In this document: positions 9,298-17,531 of the stretch, piece after piece
Layout of the letters: each line of letters starts with the position of its first letter
Position numbering within the stretch: position 1 is the first letter of the stretch
Assembly: GCA_017307755.1 (NCBI GenBank)
Contig: JAFKGQ010000004.1
Location: 681,366 to 745,365, forward strand
Direction of reading: 5' to 3'
Source: Chitinophagaceae bacterium
GTDB lineage: Bacteria > Bacteroidota > Bacteroidia > Chitinophagales > Chitinophagaceae
Length of the DNA: 64,000 bases
Notes under the pieces: model-generated
What the model saw: the letters and a program-made list of their open reading frames with translations, nothing else
The model's database searches: none
What the model was told of the DNA's origin: nothing
Made by a program: the position numbers and the translations under genes

Positions 9298-11514
9298 ATG
9301 GTATTCAAGACTGCTTTTTATCCGGGACTATGTCTATTTTTTCTTTCTTTTATTTTCGTTCTGTCTGCTTATTCCCAGACTGGTAAAGGCAAAGGGGATT
9401 CCCGGGATACGGTAACGACCCTCCGGACAGTCATCGTCAACGGGGTAAGGACCATTAGTGGAATGGGTAGGCTGGATGAGATACATAATGGGGTTATTTA
9501 TTCGGGGAAAAAAACCGAGGTAATTCTCCTCGATAGCCTGGATGCCAACACGTCCCAGAACAATCCCCGCCAGGTGCTGGGCAGGATCCCCGGGGCTAAT
9601 TATTCAGAGACACAGGGCAGCGGATTCCCTTCCAACGGCATCGGCTTTCGGGGGTTGACGCCTACCCAGTCCATCGAGACGAACACACGTCAGAATGGCT
9701 ACAACCTGGCCGCAGATATTTATGGGTATTCAGAATCCTATTACCAACCTCCTCTGGAGGCCGTGCAGCGCATTGAAGTGACGCGCGGCGAATCATCTCT
9801 CCAGTTTGGCCCCCAGTTCGGCGGCGTTATCAATTACATCATCCGGGACGGCGTCTCCGACCGGCCGGTGGAATACACCATGCAGCAAACCGGCGGCAGC
9901 TATGGGCTGTTCAATTCTTTTCATTCGATAGGCGGCCAACTGGGTAAGTTCAATTACTACTCTTTTGTTCAGTATCAGTCCATGCAGGGCTGGAGACCAA
10001 ATTCCGACTACCGGCAGGTCAGCGCCTTCGGCAAGCTAAGTTACCAGGCGGGTCCCAGGTTACGGCTTGGATTGGAGTACACCCTGTTCCGCAACAGGAT
10101 ACACATGCCGGGTGGTTTTACAGATGCCCAGTTCGCCTATAAGAGCGACACTTCCTATCGGGCGAGGAACTGGCTGAAGAGCCCCTGGAATATCATTGCC
10201 GCCCATCTGGATTATGCCTTCTCTGCCAACACTTCCCTGCACATCACTTCGACTTATCTGTTCAGCGCCCGGGACCTTGTCTGGAAGAACGAGGACGGCG
10301 GTCCCGGCACCCCCGACAGCATCAGCCCTGTGACGTTGCAATACGTGAACCGGGAAGTCCAAAGGGAAAAAATGAATAGCCTTACCACGGAGATCCGTTT
10401 GCTGAGCAACTACAGGCTGGCGGGTATGAATAATACCCTCGCTGCCGGCGTCAGGGTTTTTGTCGGCAAATTCAAACGGCAGGGAGGTGGTCTGGGCACC
10501 ACCGGCAATGATTTCGATCTCAGCCTCCTGGATCCCCACTATGCATATGATCTCGATTTTACTACTACGAATATCGCCCCCTTTGTCGAACATATCTTCC
10601 GTCTGGACGACCGATTTTCCATAACGCCGGGCATACGGTATGAATACCTGCGGTCCTCTGCGAAGGGTTATATTACTGATGGGACGGAAGAAGTGACGAC
10701 AGACAGCGCCCGGAAGAGGCATATCCCTTTATTTGGTATCGGCCTGCAGTATAAAACAACCCACACCACCAATATATATGGGAACATCTCACAGGCGTAT
10801 AAACCTATTACCTATGACCAGGTCACCCCTTATGCCGTCGCCTCGAAGATCGACCCGAATATGAAGGATGCCAAAGGCTATAATGCAGATCTCGGCTGGC
10901 GGGGCACTTTCGGGAAATATCTCAATTTTGACGTGAATGTTTTTTATATGGCCTATAACAACAGGGTTGGGCTCATACAGCTGACAGACGCGGGTGGCAA
11001 TCCTTATACCTATCGCACTAATGTGGCGAACAGTGTTCATAAAGGAGTAGAGACTTATATCGAGTTCAGCCCGACGAAGATCGCAAAGTCTCCCGCATCC
11101 TTGGGGAACCTCAGCATCTTTAGCTCGTTCTCTTATATCCATGCGAAATATACCAGCGGCCCTTATAAAGGCAATTTTGTAGAATACGCTCCACGGACCA
11201 TTCTACGTTCGGGCATTACCTGGTCCCGGCGGTCTGTCTCTACCACTTTCCTGGTCAGCCGCACGGACAGGTCTTTCGGCGATGCGGGTAATACAACTGC
11301 AAGCTCCGATGCCATCGTGGGTATCATCCCGGCATATACTGTATTGGATTGGTCGGCCACCGTGAACCTGAAAGGGGGATGGAATATCAAAGCGGGGGTG
11401 AATAATCTCACCGACCACCGGTACTTCACCTTGCGTACGGACGAATACCCTGGTCCCGGGATCATTCCGGCTATTGCAAGGAGTGCGTATATATCTTTTG
11501 GCGCAAGATTTTGA
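9298..11514 (+). CDS. FecA-like TonB-dependent receptor
   Basis: 738 residues. After a signal peptide (ending near LSAYSQT) there is a plug with VLGRIPGANYSETQGSGFPS and RGESSLQFGPQFGGVINY, then a barrel ending YISFGARF. The plug and NNLTDHRYFTLRTDEYPGPG match the Fe(III)-citrate (FecA-type) receptor family. There is no N-terminal STN domain, so this receptor imports without signalling to a sigma factor. A ferric siderophore or citrate substrate is inferred from the family. It is followed 60 bp later by a DUF1800 gene. A weak hairpin (CCCCATT-AAACCA-AATGGGG, 11516-11535) lies between them. Confidence 0.9.
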   Translation: MVFKTAFYPGLCLFFLSFIFVLSAYSQTGKGKGDSRDTVTTLRTVIVNGVRTISGMGRLDEIHNGVIYSGKKTEVILLDSLDANTSQNNPRQVLGRIPGANYSETQGSGFPSNGIGFRGLTPTQSIETNTRQNGYNLAADIYGYSESYYQPPLEAVQRIEVTRGESSLQFGPQFGGVINYIIRDGVSDRPVEYTMQQTGGSYGLFNSFHSIGGQLGKFNYYSFVQYQSMQGWRPNSDYRQVSAFGKLSYQAGPRLRLGLEYTLFRNRIHMPGGFTDAQFAYKSDTSYRARNWLKSPWNIIAAHLDYAFSANTSLHITSTYLFSARDLVWKNEDGGPGTPDSISPVTLQYVNREVQREKMNSLTTEIRLLSNYRLAGMNNTLAAGVRVFVGKFKRQGGGLGTTGNDFDLSLLDPHYAYDLDFTTTNIAPFVEHIFRLDDRFSITPGIRYEYLRSSAKGYITDGTEEVTTDSARKRHIPLFGIGLQYKTTHTTNIYGNISQAYKPITYDQVTPYAVASKIDPNMKDAKGYNADLGWRGTFGKYLNFDVNVFYMAYNNRVGLIQLTDAGGNPYTYRTNVANSVHKGVETYIEFSPTKIAKSPASLGNLSIFSSFSYIHAKYTSGPYKGNFVEYAPRTILRSGITWSRRSVSTTFLVSRTDRSFGDAGNTTASSDAIVGIIPAYTVLDWSATVNLKGGWNIKAGVNNLTDHRYFTLRTDEYPGPGIIPAIARSAYISFGARF

Positions 11515-11574
11515 ACCCCATTAAACCAAATGGGGGATTGACTGTCTAACGACCAGCTTAAATTCACGTCGGTT

Positions 11575-13572
11575 ATGACAAAACCTATCCACGTCTGGTG
11601 TTCAATCGTATTATTGGCTGGCAGCATGTTGATATTCAGCTCATTCCTTTTTAGGCCGGCGCCTTCTAAAGCCTCCCGTTTCCCATACAGAAAAGCAGGA
11701 CTTACCGAGCGTGAAGCTGCCTACCATCTGGTGGACAGGTTTACTTACGGCGCTACACCGGGACTGATCGATTCAATCATGAATATGGGGTTGGAGAACT
11801 GGTTTAATCAGCAACTGTCCGCCAGCCTGCCGGATGACGAGCTGGACAATCGGCTCAACTTATATAATGCGCTCAACCTTAGCAATACTCAAGTGTGCCA
11901 TGTGTATCCTCCGGGTTTTATCATCCGCACCCTGGCTATTAAAGATAGCGTGATCAGCAAGGATTCCGTGGATAAGGCTGTCGATAAAAAAAGCTTTAAT
12001 GCCCAGATACAGGCCTATATGGATAAAAAAGGCTTTAAAACAGACCAGGACCTTTACAAACAATTTATCGATCAGAATATATTGAGGGCAGCTTATTCCC
12101 GCAACCAACTGGAGGAGGTTATGACCGATTTCTGGTTCAACCATTTCAATGTATCTTTTACCAAAGGGGAGTGTGCCCAGTTCATCCCTGCTTATGAAAG
12201 GGATGTCATCCGGCCGAATGCCCTTGGGAGATTCGACCAGCTATTATTGGCTTCCGCCCAATCGCCGGCTATGCTCTACTACCTGGACAACTTTGCAAGC
12301 ATTGGTCCTCCTGCAGCTTCTCCGGCAAAAGCGACTCCTGTAAGAATCAACGATAAGCCAGGAGCAGCAAATCAATCCATGATGATGATGGCTACTCCGG
12401 CGCAACCCGCCAAGAATATCAGCGGGCTGAACGAAAACTACGCCCGCGAAGTGATGGAGCTGCATACATTGGGGGTCGACGGCGGTTATAACCAGCATGA
12501 TGTTACAGAGGCGGCGAGGGTGCTGACGGGCTGGACGATCTACCCGATCAGCGACTATGCTTATGGCAGCGCCATGAAGGATTTGGTATCCAGGATAGGG
12601 GAGAACAACCTGGCTGTAAAAGGCTTTGTCCGTGAAGGGGATTTCCTGTTCACACCCAACCGTCATGACCATGGCGGGAAGACGGTACTGGGGCATGAAT
12701 TCCCGGCAAATCCTGATCCGGCTTCCGGCTACCAGGAAGGGGTCGACTTGCTGGAAATGCTGGCGCACCATCCTTCCGCCGCTGTTTTTATTTCAAGGAA
12801 GCTGGCTGTGCGTTTTGTCAGCGACAATCCACCGCAAAGCCTGATCAAAAAAATGGCCAGATCATTTACCGAACATGACGGCGATATCCGGCAGGTGCTT
12901 CTCACGATGGTCCGCTCTCCTGAATTTTGGAACAAAAAAGAATTGCGTGAAAAGACCAAATCACCCTTTGAACTGGCCATCAGCGCTGTACGTGCATTGA
13001 ATGCAGATATTAAAGACCCTTATCCCTTATACGGCTGGATAACCAGGATGGGAGAGAAAAAATATTATTACCAGGCGCCCACCGGCTTCCCGGACCGGGC
13101 GCAGTTTTGGGTCAATGCCGGTTCTTTGCTCAATCGAATGGATTTCAGCCTGGCATTGACAAATGGAAATATTGCCGGCGTGAAGATCGATATAAATGGC
13201 TGGGCAGAGGCTGACCATCCTGATAATGCAGAAAGCGCGCTGACCGCCTGTAGTAAGCTGCTGCTGCCCGAGGTAAACACCGGGCAGATGGTAAAACAAT
13301 TGACACCACTGCTCAACCAGCCGGGCTTAGTAACTATGACCAGTGCCAAGGTTACAAAAGTTGTCACACCTACCCCTGAAAACCCGGTTCCGGGGGCGCC
13401 AGGCGACATGATGATGATGAGCGCCGGTAATACAGCCGACCATAATAATCCTCCGGGCGGCACGGCCGCCGCAACAAGTGTGGGGGCTACCAGGATTACC
13501 CCAGCCAAAAGTAATATGCTAAACCTTGTTGCCGGCGTTATCATCGGATCGCCGGAGTTCCAGAGGAAATAA
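11575..13572 (+). CDS. DUF1800 family exported protein
   Basis: 665 residues with an N-terminal hydrophobic signal (CSIVLLAGSMLIFSSFLF). DUF1800 hallmarks are present along its length: HLVDRFTYGATPGLIDS, MTDFWFNHFNVSF, NYAREVMELHTLGVDGGY, EAARVLTGWTIYP, FTPNRHDHGGKTVLG and RKLAVRFVSD. DUF1800 genes are usually paired with a DUF1501 gene, and none follows here. Two low-complexity inserts with runs of four Met (codons near 12379 and 13408) interrupt the core and the C-terminus. The role is unknown. Placement after a FecA-like receptor suggests an envelope function. Confidence 0.9.
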   Translation: MTKPIHVWCSIVLLAGSMLIFSSFLFRPAPSKASRFPYRKAGLTEREAAYHLVDRFTYGATPGLIDSIMNMGLENWFNQQLSASLPDDELDNRLNLYNALNLSNTQVCHVYPPGFIIRTLAIKDSVISKDSVDKAVDKKSFNAQIQAYMDKKGFKTDQDLYKQFIDQNILRAAYSRNQLEEVMTDFWFNHFNVSFTKGECAQFIPAYERDVIRPNALGRFDQLLLASAQSPAMLYYLDNFASIGPPAASPAKATPVRINDKPGAANQSMMMMATPAQPAKNISGLNENYAREVMELHTLGVDGGYNQHDVTEAARVLTGWTIYPISDYAYGSAMKDLVSRIGENNLAVKGFVREGDFLFTPNRHDHGGKTVLGHEFPANPDPASGYQEGVDLLEMLAHHPSAAVFISRKLAVRFVSDNPPQSLIKKMARSFTEHDGDIRQVLLTMVRSPEFWNKKELREKTKSPFELAISAVRALNADIKDPYPLYGWITRMGEKKYYYQAPTGFPDRAQFWVNAGSLLNRMDFSLALTNGNIAGVKIDINGWAEADHPDNAESALTACSKLLLPEVNTGQMVKQLTPLLNQPGLVTMTSAKVTKVVTPTPENPVPGAPGDMMMMSAGNTADHNNPPGGTAAATSVGATRITPAKSNMLNLVAGVIIGSPEFQRK

Positions 13573-13678
13573 GCCATCTCTTCCCACTGACCTGACGTTG
13601 TGGGTTACCGTATCTACTTTTTGATGATCAGTGCATTAATATTTGTGAAATAAAATTCGGTTGTTTTTGTCAGTTATT

Positions 13679-13698
13679 ATTTAGATATTTGTCTAAAT
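13679..13698. promoter_or_regulatory. Palindromic operator upstream of the SdpR-like gene
   Basis: ATTTAGA-TATTTG-TCTAAAT has perfect 7-bp arms and a 6-bp spacer and ends 21 bp before the ATG at 13720. Its position fits an autoregulatory ArsR/SdpR operator overlapping the promoter. Confidence 0.6.
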
Positions 13699-13719
13699 GT
13701 ATAACTATAGCTTCGCTTC

Positions 13720-13983
13720 ATGAACATTGTCTTTAAGGCCTTAAATGACTCGACCAGGCGGGAAATCCTCGAATTGCTGCAGGACAAAGACCTGACTGCC
13801 GGACAGATCGCCGATCAGTTCAGCATCTCCAAACCGAGCATTTCCCATCACCTCGACCTGCTGAAGCAGGCGGGACTGGTAGTATCCGTGAAGCAGGGGC
13901 AATTCATCTATTATTCGCTGAATACAACCGTAGTAGAGGAGATCCTCAAATGGTTCCTCCGTTTTAAAAACAAAAAAAAGTAA
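13720..13983 (+). CDS. ArsR-type winged-helix regulator, SdpR-like autorepressor
   Basis: 87 residues, a single winged-helix domain: FKALNDSTRREILELLQ, then the recognition helix FSISKPSISHHLDLLKQAGL and wing VSVKQGQFIYYSLN. The metal-binding Cys motifs of true ArsR are absent, so it belongs to the SdpR-like autorepressor branch. In Bacillus, SdpR is held at the membrane by SdpI when toxin is bound, which relieves repression of the operon. Here an SdpI-like gene follows after 10 bp and a palindrome precedes the start, which is the same arrangement. Confidence 0.88.
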   Translation: MNIVFKALNDSTRREILELLQDKDLTAGQIADQFSISKPSISHHLDLLKQAGLVVSVKQGQFIYYSLNTTVVEEILKWFLRFKNKKK

Positions 13984-13993
13984 ACCTTTACAT

Positions 13994-14656
13994 ATGAAAC
14001 CCAAATATTCTTTAAAAGAGGTCCTGTTTATGGGGGTCGTTCTCTTGTTGCCGGTCATCTATCTCGCCTTCCTGTATCCCTCGATGCCGGATACGGTACC
14101 CATTCATTTTGATGCCGAAGGCAAAGCCAATGGTTTCAGTACAAAAAAAACCCTGTGGTTCATCAGCCTGCTATTGACCTTGCTGGCGGCGGGGCTGTAC
14201 CTGCTTGTAAGAAACATCTCTTCGATCGATCCGAAAAAAGCGGCCAGCACTTCCCCGCAGACTTACCAGAAGATATCGATAGGGGTGGCTTCTTTGCTTT
14301 CCGCTATCAATATTATGATTATTTATTCGGCTTTTTACCGCGGCCATAATGTCGCCCGCCTCTTCTTCCCGATCCTGGGATTGTTTTTTGTGTATCTCGG
14401 CAACCTGATGTATAGCGTCAAGCCTAATTATTTTGTCGGGATACGTTCGCCGTGGACCTTGGAGAATGAAGACAACTGGAGGGCTACCCACCGGTTCGGA
14501 AGCAAATTGTTTTTTGCAGGGGGTATTTTTATCATGGTTGGAACGCTGTTGGCCCCCGTCAAGGTGGCCATGTGGATACTCGAAGGGTGTATCGCCGTTA
14601 TGACGCTGGCTCCTCTTATCTACTCTTTCTTGTATTTTAAAAAACACAAGGTGTAA
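13994..14656 (+). CDS. SdpI family membrane protein (DUF1648 plus SdpI domain)
   Basis: 220 residues with about six membrane segments (VLFMGVVLLLPVIYLAFL, WFISLLLTLLAAGLYLLV and others). The N-terminal DUF1648 signature PDTVPIHFDAEGKANGFSTK and the SdpI-domain signature NYFVGIRSPWTLENEDNWRATHR are both clear (quoted in short parts). In Bacillus, SdpI gives immunity to the SDP toxin and signals to SdpR. No SdpC-like toxin gene is nearby, so immunity against an outside factor or a general membrane-stress role is inferred. It is translated from the same mRNA as the regulator. Confidence 0.9.
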   Translation: MKPKYSLKEVLFMGVVLLLPVIYLAFLYPSMPDTVPIHFDAEGKANGFSTKKTLWFISLLLTLLAAGLYLLVRNISSIDPKKAASTSPQTYQKISIGVASLLSAINIMIIYSAFYRGHNVARLFFPILGLFFVYLGNLMYSVKPNYFVGIRSPWTLENEDNWRATHRFGSKLFFAGGIFIMVGTLLAPVKVAMWILEGCIAVMTLAPLIYSFLYFKKHKV

Positions 14657-14797
14657 AGCATAAAAAACATAAGGAAAGTTCTGTGCTCTTCTCAACAGAA
14701 ATTGTCAATTGACATCCCAATAACGGCGATTACTAAATCCTCCCGGTGAAATACCGCACGCCGGATACCTTCGCGTCCAATTCAAATACTTTTAACA

Positions 14798-16222
14798 ATG
14801 AGATCAATGCTTTTTTTACCAGTATGCTGGTTACTGTTGTTTTTGCCATCCTGCAGCAAACACACAGTGAACAATGGGCCCGGAACGGGCGGCGGAGGGC
14901 AGCAGGGCGGAACGGGGGGACAAAAAACAGACACTATCCCAACGGGTGGCTATAAGCTCGGATGGCAGTCCGTGCTGGGAGGAACCGATGTCGATGATAG
15001 CTATTCAATCATCCAGACCCGGGACAGCGGGTACCTGGTCATCGGTTCGACCTTTAGCGTCAACAGTGGGGATGTGAGAAATAATGCGGGATCCGCTGAC
15101 ATGTGGATCATAAAGCTGGGAAAGAATGGAGATACCCTGTGGACAAAGACCCTGGGAGGCAGCAGCTATGATTACGCCACCTGCGCATTGGCAACAACCG
15201 ATGGCGGCTATATCGTGGGAGGAATGACCAGCAGCACCGGCGGCATCGTAGGAAAAAATCATGGGGGATGGGATGGTTGGATCGTGAAGCTGTCATCCAA
15301 AGGGGATTGGGTATGGGGAACCACTGTAGGCGGCTCCCAGGACGACTACGTATATGGTATAGCAGCTGCCCCGGATGGAGGGTATGTCTTTGTGGGCGCT
15401 ACCCGAAGCAATGACAATGGCATTACCGGGTTCCACGGTGCAGTGGGCTTAGCAGACGATATCTTGATCGGGAAGGTGGATGGAAATGGCAACTTGCTGT
15501 GGAGCAAGGCCAAAGGTGGCACCAGGGATGAAAATGCCCGGTCCATCGTGGCTACAGCTGACGGAGGATATGCTGTGAGCGGCTTCAGCGGCAGCAACGA
15601 TGGAGATCTGGCCGGTACAGTAGCCTATGGTTTGAATGACGTCTGCGTGATGAAGATAAATGCCGGAGGCGATATCACCTGGATAAAAACGTATGGCGGC
15701 TCCGATAATGAAGGCGCCACAGGTATGACTACGACAGCTGACGGAGGATACCTGGTAACGGGAAGCACCGCCAGTTCAAACAGTGGTCTGGTGGGAGCCA
15801 ATCATGGCGCAGATGATATCTGGCTGTTGAAATTAAAAGCAGGAGGAGACACTGTCTGGACAAAGCTCCTGGGCGGGTCCGGCACCGATTGGGCTACTTC
15901 CGTCATCACGACTTCCTATGGCGGCGGGGGTTATGCGCTGGCAGGCGTTTCTTCAAGCAATAACAGCGGGGATGTCGGGCCAGCCCATGGCATTTATGAT
16001 GTTTGGGTAGTGGAGCTGGACAGCGCCCGGAAAATTTTATACGAGAAGCCGTTAGGCGGTACTGCATCCGATGTTTTAGGAGGCGGCGCTGCCATCGTAC
16101 GTGCGATCGGCGGCGGGGGATATATCGTGGCAGGTTCCAGCGCCAGCACAAACGGAGATTTGCAGGGGCAGGTCCGTTCGGGCCGGTCATCCGACAACTT
16201 TTGGATATTTCAATTGCATTAA
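14798..16222 (+). CDS. Lipoprotein with seven propeller-like repeats
   Basis: 474 residues. The lipoprotein signal ends at LLLFLPSCSK (Cys near 19) and is followed by a Gly/Gln-rich linker. The rest is seven repeats of about 58-60 residues, each with W-x-K-x-h-GGS/T near the start and T-x-DGGYhhhG-x-(T/S)-x-S towards the end (LGGTDVDD, LGGSSYDY, VGGSQDDY, KGGTRDEN, YGGSDNEG, LGGSGTDW, LGGTASDV). Seven copies suggest one closed seven-bladed beta-propeller. Blades six and seven carry a GGGGY insert. It is probably anchored at the cell surface. The gene starts a run with the next two (gaps 9 and 10 bp). Confidence 0.75.
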   Translation: MRSMLFLPVCWLLLFLPSCSKHTVNNGPGTGGGGQQGGTGGQKTDTIPTGGYKLGWQSVLGGTDVDDSYSIIQTRDSGYLVIGSTFSVNSGDVRNNAGSADMWIIKLGKNGDTLWTKTLGGSSYDYATCALATTDGGYIVGGMTSSTGGIVGKNHGGWDGWIVKLSSKGDWVWGTTVGGSQDDYVYGIAAAPDGGYVFVGATRSNDNGITGFHGAVGLADDILIGKVDGNGNLLWSKAKGGTRDENARSIVATADGGYAVSGFSGSNDGDLAGTVAYGLNDVCVMKINAGGDITWIKTYGGSDNEGATGMTTTADGGYLVTGSTASSNSGLVGANHGADDIWLLKLKAGGDTVWTKLLGGSGTDWATSVITTSYGGGGYALAGVSSSNNSGDVGPAHGIYDVWVVELDSARKILYEKPLGGTASDVLGGGAAIVRAIGGGGYIVAGSSASTNGDLQGQVRSGRSSDNFWIFQLH

Positions 16223-16231
16223 CATCTTCAA

Positions 16232-17521
16232 ATGAAAAAGTCATTATTAGTACTATCCGTATCATGGCTGCTTGCAGCGACCGGCTTTGCCCAGGTAGGT
16301 ATCGGCACCACCACTCCCGACAGTAATTCGGCGCTGGAAGTCTCCAGCACCAACAAAGGTTTCCGTCTTCCGCAACTGGCTCTTACCAACAGCATCTCAC
16401 CTTTGCCGCTCACCGCTCATGTGGCGGGTATGATGGTGTACAATACCGCCACTGCCGGCAGCGGCAGCACCGCTGTATCGCCGGGTCTTTATATCAACGA
16501 TGGTACGCAGTGGCGGTCGATCACCCTTTCCGCAGCGCTGCTGCCTCCCGTGGCCCAGAATGTTGCCGTCAAGGGTACTGCCAGCTGGGGTAATACGCTC
16601 ACGGCGTCATATACCTACTACAGCGTTAATCTGGCCCCCGAACATGGCACCACCTATCAGTGGTACCGCGGTACAGACAGTTCTGGTACTACAGACGTGG
16701 CCATCTCCGGCGCCACTTCGTCCACCTATTTTTTGGTGCAGGCTGATGTCAACAACTTTGTCCGTGTAGGCGTCACTCCGGGTGCGGCCTCCGGGCCTAC
16801 TCCCGGCAATCAGTCGTTTTCTGCCTATAAGGGACCTGTCGACGGTTATTTCTGCGGCTTGCGAGTGGTCACCTTTACCTATAACGGCGCTTCTGTCACC
16901 TATGGCACCATCGCCAGTCCAACCACGGGTGTCTGTTTTTTGGACCGCAACCTGGGCGCCAGCGTAGAGGCCACCGCCTATAATGACTTTAATGGATATG
17001 GGGACCTGTTCCAATGGGGCCGGTCGGCAGATGGTCATCAACTGATCAACTGGACCGCCAGTAACATGGGCACGCCCCTTCATGGGACCACTGCCTCCTT
17101 ATCGTCCAGCGACAACGTGGGCAACAACCTGTTCATTATGTCCAACAGCAGTCCCTATGACTGGCGCAGCCCGCAGAATGACAACTTGTGGCAGGGGGCC
17201 AGCGGTGTCAATAATCCCTGCCCTCCCGGTTGGTATGTACCTACCTCAGCCGACTGGGATGCAGAGAGCGGCTTTGGTTCTATTTCTAACGTCGCTTCAG
17301 GCTACACCCTGCTAAGGCTTACCGCCGCAGGCTACCGTGACGGGGGAAATGGCGGCATATCCTCTTTTTATGCAGGCAGCTTCGGCTATTATTGGAGTAG
17401 TAGTCCATATCAACCCAGTCTGTCTCTAAAAGACAGCAGGGAATTATACATGTCTGGTAGCCAAGGTGGCACTATCGACACCGATCGCGCTTATGGTCTT
17501 TCTGTCCGTTGTAGAAGGTAA
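16232..17521 (+). CDS. Exported FISUMP-domain protein
   Basis: 429 residues. The signal peptide (MKKSLLVLSVSWLLAATGFAQ) is followed by the Bacteroidota motif VGIGTTTPDSNSALEV, an Ig-like middle (about 105-200, TTYQWYRGTDSSGTTDV), and a C-terminal Fibrobacter succinogenes major paralogous (FISUMP) domain with CPPGWYVPTSADWDA, YYWSSS and a terminal LSVRCRR. Four Cys flank the FISUMP domain and could form two disulfides. Function is unknown; family members are surface proteins. It starts 9 bp after the propeller lipoprotein and ends 10 bp before the thioredoxin-like gene. Confidence 0.82.
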   Translation: MKKSLLVLSVSWLLAATGFAQVGIGTTTPDSNSALEVSSTNKGFRLPQLALTNSISPLPLTAHVAGMMVYNTATAGSGSTAVSPGLYINDGTQWRSITLSAALLPPVAQNVAVKGTASWGNTLTASYTYYSVNLAPEHGTTYQWYRGTDSSGTTDVAISGATSSTYFLVQADVNNFVRVGVTPGAASGPTPGNQSFSAYKGPVDGYFCGLRVVTFTYNGASVTYGTIASPTTGVCFLDRNLGASVEATAYNDFNGYGDLFQWGRSADGHQLINWTASNMGTPLHGTTASLSSSDNVGNNLFIMSNSSPYDWRSPQNDNLWQGASGVNNPCPPGWYVPTSADWDAESGFGSISNVASGYTLLRLTAAGYRDGGNGGISSFYAGSFGYYWSSSPYQPSLSLKDSRELYMSGSQGGTIDTDRAYGLSVRCRR

Positions 17522-17531
17522 AACGATAAAC

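Noticed and set aside
11516..11535. Hairpin between the FecA-like and DUF1800 genes as terminator
   Set aside because: CCCCATT/AATGGGG has no T-run, so I list it only inside the gene note.
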